Shown here piece by piece: positions 9,844 to 17,061 of a DNA stretch of 21,309 bases. The notes beneath the pieces are model-generated. The model saw nothing but the letters and a program-made list of their open reading frames with translations, was not told the DNA's origin and ran no database searches. Made by a program: the position numbers and the translations under genes. Origin of the DNA: Dentipellis sp. KUC8613 (Eukaryota; Basidiomycota; Agaricomycetes; Russulales; Hericiaceae); assembly GCA_002286715.1 (NCBI GenBank), contig NSJX01000165.1, forward strand, positions 1 through 21,309, given 5' to 3'. Every line of letters begins with the position of its first letter. Positions within the stretch are counted from its first letter, which is position 1.

Positions 9844-10668
9844 ATGGACAATAATCCCTCCCGCCGCGACCGTGGTTCATCTCATCGTCACCGCGTACGC
9901 TCGAGTAACGCAGGCAGCGCTCGTAGGCTGCTCCTTGGGACTCAACGTCCGCAACTGCTGCCAACTGGTGCTCGGACCACCGCATCTACAGTTCGTCCAT
10001 TCGTTGTCTTATAACTCTCATCTCCTCTTACTGACTGGACCGAAAGATCCAAGACATTGAATCTGTGGAAGATGCCCGCCTGACTCTGCAGCTTGCTCGT
10101 GCTCAACGCGACGCTCATGCTCTCGAGATGGCCTGCGCGGAAGCAAAACTCCAGGAGTGCATGCTGGAGACGTCGCTTCGCCTCAGGGCAGCATCGTCTG
10201 CCCGTGATGAGCTCGTCCATGCAGAACTTCATGTAGGCAGAGTTCGAGCTGCCGTGCGCCGAAGTGGGTTGAACGCACACGTCGGGGCGCCGTTGAACCC
10301 TCTCCAGGTACGTGATATGTCATGTCTCTTAGTTTTTACTCACAATGTCGCAGCGTCTGCTAATTCGCACTCGCATGTGCGAGGTCATCGACGACTTCCA
10401 CCAGGAAGCTGTTGCCCCGGACCCCGACGACGTCAGCGACTCAGACGACGATACAACAGCATCCTCAGTCATCGACGCGACCGATTTGGAACTTCTCGCC
10501 TCCGAAGTCGACGTGCAATCGAAAACTGGCTCCATCCGTAGCGAAGTCGGCCAAAGCCAACGTGCGCAGAGCGTGGAACTCTGCCCTCGGCGCCGTCATC
10601 GCCCTCCCGAGGACTGTCCATATCTCATCCGTGACGACAACGGAAGGCTTATCCCGGGCCTGGGATAA
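9844..10668 (+). CDS. Small coiled-coil/acidic protein, transposon accessory (unknown function)
   Basis: Three exons, 9844-9990, 10047-10307 and 10354-10668, joined by introns of 56 and 46 nt (GT-AG), give 240 aa. I do not recognise the family. Residues 1-49 are basic and Ser/Arg-rich (MDNNPSRRDRGSSHRHR). Residues about 50-120 form an Ala/Leu/Glu/Arg-rich helix likely to be a coiled coil (EDARLTLQLARAQRDAHALE, then ARDELVHAELHVGR). From about 155 there is an acidic patch (PDPDDVSDSDDD), and the C-terminus is PYLIRDDNGRLIPGLG. Both splice junctions keep the frame, and the helix pattern runs smoothly out of intron 1, which supports a real gene. It is divergent from the transposase and inside the same termini, so it is probably an element accessory protein, perhaps a DNA- or transposase-binding partner (inference only). 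Confidence 0.65.
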
Positions 10669-10849
10669 GCAGAACCGGGATTTATATAGTTGGTGTATGT
10701 CTCGGGTCTACGTAGTTAAATGACAATCGCGCTTTTCTTGGCTCATTTTGTGTGTGCAAATCAAAACAAGATGAGCACACAAATTCGTTGGACACTGTAG
10801 ACTATAAGTAACAACTACTTTACTACTACAAATGACGTTGGCTATTCTC
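10669..10849. other. 3' flank of accessory gene inside the element
   Basis: AT-richer non-coding DNA between the accessory gene's stop codon and the right subterminal repeats. No gene or clear AATAAA signal is seen. Confidence 0.4.
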
Positions 10850-11044
10850 ATGGCACTTGCAAGGTGGGACCTGTCTTGCGAGATCTAGCAAGCTTGGACG
10901 AGCCTCGCAAGACCGCGTACTTCTTGCGAGACACTTGCAAGCCCGTACTTCCGGATTTGTCGATGTCACGCAACGCGACCCGGCGCGCGCCAGCTCCAAG
11001 ACGCTCCAAGACAGCCCAAGACGCTCCGAGGAACTTCAAGCAGC
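10850..11044. repeat. Right subterminal repeat array
   Basis: Dense repeats of CTTGCAAG, CTTGCGAGA, CCTCGCAAGAC and CCAAGACGCTCC (the last in two copies), in the same word family as 2764-2990. They lie immediately inside the right terminal inverted repeat. Confidence 0.7.
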
Positions 11045-11079
11045 CTCAAGAGCTCGAGCCGAAAACTGTTTTACTGATG
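11045..11079 (-). repeat. Right terminal inverted repeat of Plavaka element (imperfect)
   Basis: CTCAAGAGCTCGAG (11045-11058) and GTTTTACTGATG (11068-11079) are the inverted counterparts of 2750-2763 and 2727-2738. Confidence 0.75.
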
Positions 11080-11445
11080 GGGGCCCTTGGTATGACTAAT
11101 TTGTCTCAGTGGCCTTTTTGTCACGGGGCCAGGTCTCAACTGTGTATCCTCATGTATCCAGCACAGTCTTTGTACAAATGACTCTGAGCTTCTTCGTGAG
11201 GGGCAGACATTGGAGGTTGTTCTCAGGGAAGTCTCATGTCTTCACTACACTCACTCAAGAACTGTGCAGTGAAATATCCTCTTATCAGCACGTGCCTGCA
11301 CATGACCTTGTAGCTTACGTTTTGCTCAATATATGTCACACACTGACCAACCAACTGAACCCCTGGCAATGCCTGGGTTGGCGGGTCGGGAGTCACCGGC
11401 CCGCATTTGACCTTTTACACCACTGCTCGGGATAGCATCTAAGCT
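11080..11445. other. Intergenic DNA between two elements
   Basis: About 370 bp with no supported gene. It is host DNA between the Plavaka right end and the TA-flanked miniature element. Confidence 0.4.
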
Positions 11446-11447
11446 TA

Positions 11448-11490
11448 CTATGCTGTACCCCGAAATGGAACGCGGGCTAGTAATGGAACA
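11448..11490 (+). repeat. Left TIR of 674-bp MITE
   Basis: Reads CTATGCTGTACCCCGAAATG and continues to TGGAAC. It matches the reverse complement of 12077-12121 with few differences. Confidence 0.8.
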
Positions 11491-12076
11491 GACACATAAA
11501 TGCACTCACTGCTCTTTCCTCACACACTCTACTGCCTAGTAAATTTAATCTCGCGTAGCTCTCTATGCAGTGAATACACGTCTAAGATATCGAGAGGGAA
11601 GAAGGCAATTTACGAGCATGAAAAATCGAACAGTGTGCAAGTTTTGTGATGGACAAAATGGAACGCTCAGGGCTGAGACGAGTAAAATAGCTAAATCTCT
11701 GAAAAAATGTGGGAGCATTTCTTTACCTCTGCTCTGCCTTCCCTCCATATTTCGGAAGGATAGCATCGTCTGTTCTCTTGAAAGAAAGAGATTACACTCC
11801 GAGGAGTCTGTGCGTGACTCTTGTGCTTCAAAGTCCGACCGGCAAACTGCGACTCTCCCTGGCTCACCGCATAGCTGACTCTGAAACCCGCTGACTAACC
11901 GTGACTGATTGTGACTGTTCCACTCCTCGTCGCAGGAGGAAAACCTTCGTCGCCGGCATCTCTCTGGCAGACTCAGACATGCATAGAAAAATTCGTACTC
12001 TCATAGACAGAAACAGGGCACTGATGGCTTTCTGATGAGCTAGTTTTTGTGGCAGTAGCGGCTACCACAAAGCCAT

Positions 12077-12121
12077 GTTCCACTTCTAGCCCGCGGCGTT
12101 CCATTTCCGGGTACAGCATAG
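12077..12121 (-). repeat. Right TIR of 674-bp MITE
   Basis: Inverted counterpart of the left TIR, with 2 extra bases (GCCGCGG against GCGG). Confidence 0.8.
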
Positions 12122-12127
12122 TATAAT

Positions 12128-15100
12128 TTACAACGTATCACGGACAAATGTTAAGATACCCGAAGATGAGGAGAGCAATTCGAAGACACGGTTGCTTTCC
12201 TTCTTTTGGAGGCCTACTAGTCTTTCTAAATTGCACCTAACTTCAGGAAAACAAATTATCAGGTCCCCGTGAATGCGTAGCAGTATGTTCATGAACGTCT
12301 GCACGGCTTCGAAATCCTGACGAAATTGGAGCCTTTGTGCCAGTGCTTGTAAGAGTCGATGAATGCCTTGTGCGAAAAGAGAGCGTATTTCAAGGTCTAC
12401 TGTAGCCGGGGCCAGACTTTTCATGTAGGTGAAGAATAGTTCATCTTATGAAATCGACATGAACGATCATAAATATGAAATCGTTTGGAGAACTTACAGT
12501 CGCCGTTCTCATCTTCTTCGTATAGACATCGGACAAATATACTTTCCACCTCTTCTTGCGACTGTTGTGCTTCTGGCATTGGCCTGTTTGATCTCCTCTC
12601 GGTAGTGGACCTTGGTCTGACACCAGGAATCGAGGGGAGGAAGAAGGGCGCATTTCCAACCGCTTTCAAAGATGCCTTTGGTTGATTTCTCTGGTGGATA
12701 CTGTCCAAGTTGAGCAGCGTCTGCCATCGAGAGCGTGGCAGGGGAGTGAGAGTCAGAAGTTCGCTATCAAAGTAAGATGGATAGAAATCGATCTTATAAT
12801 CTTGATGTTCTGCATCCGTCAATGACCCCAGCGTGCCGAGCTCTGCGCTAATGAGAGCAATACACATACGAGAACCTATCTTCGCGTACCTTCAACAGAA
12901 TTTTGAAGCGGAGGCAGAGAGATTTCAAGCATATCGTCCTCTTCTATATGATGGAAAGAGATGTCTGAATATTGTGCTCGATTTGCCCTGCATACATTTG
13001 GAAATCAAGCTGAAGTCTTTCGGGGGTTGAAGGCGCCTCACCATAGATAGATGCCCACGGTACCAACATGTGAAGTTGCCAAAAAATCACTTGTAGGGGA
13101 AAATGATAGACTGGTTGCGACAGTAGCACTTCGGAAAGCGTCGACCATGCGACCAGTAGTGACGTCGTAGGTGCGGATGATCGAATCCAGAGCAGTCGCG
13201 ACAATCCATCGCGAGTCCGGAGAAAAAGTCTGATGTCATGATTTGTGTAAGGATGTGATAGCGATATCAGGTGGCAACATTTACCAGGTCCAGTATACGC
13301 CCACCAAATCCACCAAACTCTCTGACAAGTCGTTGCGTTTCGATATCAATGAGCCGAACCGTAAAATCATCACAAATGACTGCTAGAAGCCCGCTGTCTC
13401 TCTGCAACGTGATGGCCGTGATGGTAGTGGGTAACAGCAGCACCTTCTTCAGTTTGGTTGAGTGAAAATCGAAAAACTGTAAGACACTAAGTCTCCACTA
13501 CTAAGGATCAAGGCCATATCGAGAAGAACGTACTTGAACCGTACCATCCGATGTACTGGCAATAATCACTCGATTCAGCTCGTCGGTCGCAATTCCTGTC
13601 ACACATCTCTCCGCTGAAGACGGGCTTCCCGAATCGGCGTAGAAGCATTTCTGTTGGACTCCGGATTGCATGTTCCAGATGCCGATTGCCCCAGTAGATG
13701 TGCCCACAAGCCCGAAATTACCACAGGCGGATACACAAAGACTCTGAGCATACTGATCAATACGACACTCGTTTTCACAGGACTATTCACAGACCTTCAC
13801 CGGCCCAACCAGTCTTATCTTTGCAACTGATTCCATGTTGAACGTCAGCTTTCCCTGCCTCTTGTTGCGCGTACTCCAAGTCCGCGCGAAATATTCATCT
13901 TCATGTGCGGATATGACGTCATCCCAATCTTTCCACCGAGCCGAGGAATATGAGAATGTTACTGCTGGGGGGTTCTCGAACCGACCAAGGGATAGGTGCT
14001 GCGCCGAGGCCTTGTTTGCGAGAGAACCTACGAGAAATTTTATCAGTAATCGAAGTTGTCAGGTAAGGCACAGTCGCTCTTCACCTGGCGATAACTCGAG
14101 TGAACGAGAATCGCGGACCACAGATGTGCATCGTAAGCTGCAGTCTTTGGAGGCGCTGATAATTTGCTTTCCGTCATCACCGAAGTAACGAACCAAATGC
14201 GGGGGATAACGATGGCCAGATCTGTAGTTCAATAACCGCGGGGTAGACAAGGATGTCTCAAAAAGCCATTGCTGTGAGGGCGAGATAAATTGTAGTGAAA
14301 AAGGAGGGCTGTATAACACGATACAGACCTTAAGACTATTGTCCTCCCCAGAACTAAAGAGAATGGGCTGGTCAGGAACCCAGTCAAGCGCATTTATTGG
14401 ACCGTCATGGGCCCCGTGTATTGTATGAAGTAGCCGGCCATGTGCGTTGAGGTCCCAGAGGGATATATGGCCTGCAGCTGATCCAGAGGCAAGTACATGG
14501 TGCCCGTCTAAGAGCGTATTATATACCATTTTCGAAGGATGCAAAAACAACGCAGGCTCACCAGTCCGAAAACTCAATGCCGTCACAACACCCTCTTGCA
14601 CGAACATGCGCATAAGCCTCTCGTCTGCTCTAATATCATATACAGAGATTTCCCCTGATGCGAACCCAATAGCAAGGACATCTATAGCCGGTGACTGAGC
14701 TAATGATGTGATCGCGATAGTATAATCGTGATGCGCAGATGTCAATAGGTTAGAAGCGGTGAATTTATGTATGCAGGACCTATATCATATCGTTACATGA
14801 GGCACGGAAAGATATGCATATATGGGGGATAAACATACCGAGCACGAATGTTCCATATCTGAAGTTCACCAGTGTTGCCAGCAAACAATATCTTGTTGAG
14901 ATAAGTTGCGGGATGAATCATATGCGTAGCGATAAAACCTTGCGCGAAAGTCATTTGATATTGGAAAGCTTACATGTACCAGCCTTGTCAAACTCCATTC
15001 TTATTGTCAAGACAGAACGCACCTTGTTCAACAGCTTTCCATGCAATAAATCGCTTTCCATCTTCTGTCAGCACCAATATTTGTGATCCGAATACGAGGA

Positions 15101-15593
15101 TTGACGCCAGGTTCGACCCCAAAGGATCGGACAAGCGGCCCACCTGCCTGAGATTTAGAAGATGAGAACAACAATGCGAAGGCATGTCTCACTTCTTTTC
15201 CTCTATGATACTTGATTAAGAAGGGGCCGGTAGTTATCCATACATGATCTCCATCCATGGCCATGTGCGTGATAGAGCTCTCAACTTCAGGGCCTTAAGG
15301 AGCAAACAGATTAACTGATCTGCTATGTAAAGAATGAGAACACAGTTACCAGCGAAGAGAAGTTGCATTTTGCCACCTTCCCACATAGCCCAAGATTTAC
15401 CTAGACACGTCAACAGGAAAGTTTGTGGTCCTGTGGTCGAACCTTTGAACGTGCGCGTTTGAAGTACGAATGGAACATGGTTCGTGACTAGGCCCAATGC
15501 CCGGAATGGTGCAAAAAGCCCCTGACGCTTCAGTGGTTTCGTGGTCAGTTCTGATTGAAGAGGAGGGGACGATCTGATTTTCTTCCGGGGCAT
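12128..15593 (-). CDS. UTP21: U3 snoRNP/SSU-processome protein Utp21 (WDR36 homolog)
   Basis: Nucleolar WD40 protein of the UTP-B subcomplex, needed for 18S rRNA processing. Fourteen exons: 15593-15350, 15293-15193, 15143-15023, 14968-14839, 14779-14562, 14507-14329, 14271-14085, 14027-13795, 13743-13534, 13476-13285, 13229-13042, 12987-12890, 12842-12498, 12444-12128. They give 920 aa, close to yeast Utp21 and human WDR36. All introns are GT-AG, 47-59 nt. Diagnostic segments in order: FRALGLVTNHVPFVLQ, HPATYLNKI, SPAIDVLAIGFASGEISVYD, GHISLWDLN, FSSGEDNSLKQWLF, SLRCTSVVRDSRS, WKDWDDVISAH, GAIGIWNMQSG, then RTYDVTTGRMVDAF. After the tandem WD40 propellers comes the Utp21 C-terminal domain (about 690-920) with SLAPATVDLEIRSL and a final KESNRVFELLSSSSGILTFV. 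The ATG at 15593 (MPRKKIRSS) was chosen because it opens the exon that leads into the conserved start. Nothing is broken. Confidence 0.95.
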
Positions 15594-15759
15594 GATAGGG
15601 TGGCAAGCGAGGGAGACGGGCTTTGCGAGAAATCTCGTCGCGCATGGGGAGTTCAAAATCTGAGTCGGAGTCTGCTAGTGCCGAGGCTCCGACAGGCGTG
15701 AATCTCCGCATGAATATTTAAAGTCCTCCCTGGCCAGTGATCTCGTCAAAAGCGGCCTA
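15594..15759 (-). promoter_or_regulatory. UTP21 proximal promoter/5' UTR region
   Basis: 166 bp between the UTP21 ATG and the 1.1-kb TIR element. This is all the native upstream DNA left before the insertion. The minus strand has TTTAAATATTC at about 15726-15716, an AT-rich core that could serve as a weak TATA element. Confidence 0.35.
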
Positions 15760-15816
15760 CAGCTGATTCAGAAAACCTTGTCCGCGCCGCGTCCCCCTCG
15801 CGGGCAAATCCGAAAA
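15760..15816 (+). repeat. Left 57-bp TIR
   Basis: Identical to the reverse complement of 16789-16845. Immediately preceded by TA. Confidence 0.95.
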
Positions 15817-16116
15817 TTCAAGAAATGTCGAAAAATTCAAGAAATGGCATAGGAGACTGTGCGAGCTCAATAGCAGCATATTCGACAGTGTGAACCTTTG
15901 TTATGATATGAAATTTCAGAAGCTAGCACTTGACGGTGACCGGGATGCACAATTGTCGTCACTGCAACCGCGCTGGTGTGTCCGACATCGTCACGGAAAT
16001 TTGAGCCATGGAACATCTCCAAGCAGCAAAATCGAGTCTCAGATAGCCTGAACATGTCTATAATGACTGTTCAGTGTATTATGCACACTATACAAGGTTT
16101 TTGGAGGAGGTATTGA

Positions 16117-16748
16117 TCAGAGACAGCGGGGAGATCTGGGTGCCAAAACAATCATCACACATCGACGCAATTTGAGCCTCACTGAGCACCCCCGCCCCAC
16201 CTGTGCATTTGCGGAGACGTTCTGGTTCATCAGGGTATCGATTTCAGATATGCCGCCATCGAGTTTGGTGAGACTGCGAAGGGAAAGGTGCGAAGTGGTG
16301 ACGACCTCCCTAGGTCGTCGTACATTGTCGCGTGCCGAGATTGACCCGTCCTCGAGCCCATGAGAATTCCCAAACAGCTCAGTCAAGTGTTATCCTTGAC
16401 GTGCAGCTTACATCGAGCGTTGGATGTTTGCAGGAAGAGGATGTCGTGGGTCTAGTGGGTGGCAGGTGGTCATCGTGATGGATCTAGGATTCAAACAATG
16501 CCGACTGTTATTCTGACTTCATATGAGATTATCTGTACTCACCATGGTAGTGTTGCCCTCGGAAACCCGTCATCCTGTCCATCGCCGTCAAATTCTGCAT
16601 CGTTGTCGCGCCAGTCTTGCAGCTTCTCCACCGAGCACCTCTCCTGGATTGTGCGTCGCTTCCGCCACCTCAGAGCACCCCCCTGGACATTGTCGTCATC
16701 TTGACTGTGATTGTGGGTAGTTTCGAGGCTGTCTGAGCATGTGGGCAA
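16117..16748 (-). other. Possible captured gene fragment inside the TIR element
   Basis: Two minus-strand open segments look exon-like but cannot be joined confidently. The first starts at an ATG at 16748 and ends at a strong GTGAGT donor at 16543-16538, encoding about 68 residues (MPTCSDSLETT... with RWRKRRTIQERC). The second, about 16380-16200, encodes LSLRSLTKLDGGISEIDTLM and a following stretch that ends at a GTGGGG donor-like site. I recognise no family and see no CENP-B or DDE transposase motif. Either could be a decayed transposase fragment, captured host sequence or chance. Confidence 0.25.
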
Positions 16749-16788
16749 TGAGTTTCGTATTTCTTTAATTTCTCAATGTTTTTTCGAT

Positions 16789-16845
16789 TTTTCGGATTTG
16801 CCCGCGAGGGGGACGCGGCGCGGACAAGGTTTTCTGAATCAGCTG
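16789..16845 (-). repeat. Right 57-bp TIR
   Basis: Perfect inverted copy of 15760-15816. Followed by TA at 16846-16847. Confidence 0.95.
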
Positions 16846-16855
16846 TATCGATTTG

Positions 16856-16909
16856 TAGACGGCTACTTATGGCAAACGAGACAGTCTCATTTGCCACTAG
16901 TAGACGGCT
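16856..16909. promoter_or_regulatory. Near-palindrome flanked by direct repeats upstream of the GH3 gene
   Basis: A 25-bp near-palindrome at 16871-16895 (GGCAAACGAGAC, A, GTCTCATTTGCC; 11 of 12 pairs match) lies between two copies of TAGACGGCT (16856-16864 and 16901-16909). It is about 165 bp upstream of the GH3 ATG. It could be an operator for a dimeric regulator, or the remains of a tiny element with a 9-bp target duplication. Confidence 0.35.
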
Positions 16910-17008
16910 GTGATCATGAGTGAGATTGCATGAGCCATGAGAATTTCAGTTCAACACCGTACAAACTACATCTTTTACCGATAAATCCCCGTATGTATGT
17001 CTCCGTCC

Positions 17009-17016
17009 TTTAAAAG
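17009..17016 (+). promoter_or_regulatory. TATA-like element of the GH3 gene
   Basis: TTTAAAAG, 46 bp upstream of the ATG at 17062. It is a weak match to TATA, but it is the best AT-rich core in the right place, followed by a C/T-rich stretch before the ATG. Confidence 0.35.
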
Positions 17017-17061
17017 CTACGAGTGGTTCTTGTTCCGCAAACGCACTCTCACTCTACGACT

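Larger units (their letters stand above)
2727..11079 (-). mobile_element. Plavaka-type (KDZ/CACTA-related) DNA transposon carrying three genes
   Basis: An 8353-bp unit bounded by inverted CATCAGTAAAAC ends (2727-2738 and 11068-11079). A second inverted block, CTCGAGCTCTTGAG, lies 23 bp inside the left end and 21 bp inside the right end (2750-2763 and 11045-11058). Next to both ends lie arrays of GACGCTC/GAGCGTC and CTTGCAAG/CTTGCGAG words, as is usual for CACTA-related elements with subterminal transposase-binding repeats. Inside are an intact Plavaka transposase, a DUF6532 gene on the same strand and a small divergent gene. A clean target duplication is not evident: the flanks are ...GCTCGG on the left and GGGG... 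on the right. Strand is given as that of the transposase. That all three genes belong to the element is inferred from the position of the termini. Confidence 0.75.
11448..12121. mobile_element. Miniature TA-flanked inverted-repeat element (MITE)
   Basis: A 674-bp element with imperfect TIRs of about 42-44 bp. Both ends begin CTATGCTGTACCC and continue GAAATGGAACG...CGGGCTAG...TGGAAC, with one substitution, a 2-bp insertion and a short divergent patch. It is bordered by TA at 11446-11447 and 12122-12123, consistent with a Tc1/mariner-type TA duplication, although the family is not certain. The interior has no credible open frame, so it is non-autonomous. Its right end is 6 bp from the end of the UTP21 coding sequence. 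Confidence 0.75.
15760..16845. mobile_element. Non-autonomous TA-flanked TIR element in a divergent promoter
   Basis: A 1086-bp element with perfect 57-bp TIRs (15760-15816 and 16789-16845). The ends read CAGCTGATTCAGAAAACC and go on through GCGCCGCGTCCCCCTCGCGG. It is bordered by TA on both sides (15758-15759 and 16846-16847), as for Tc1/mariner/pogo-type elements. Inside the left TIR a 16-18 bp AAATTCAAGAAATG unit is repeated. No complete transposase is visible, so it is probably non-autonomous. Identical TIRs suggest a recent insertion. It separates UTP21 from the GH3 gene. Confidence 0.85.

Noticed and set aside
12128..15593. Pseudogene interpretation of the UTP21 region because of many short, frame-shifted open frames
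   Set aside because: All 14 exons join with correct phase through short GT-AG introns into a full-length protein.
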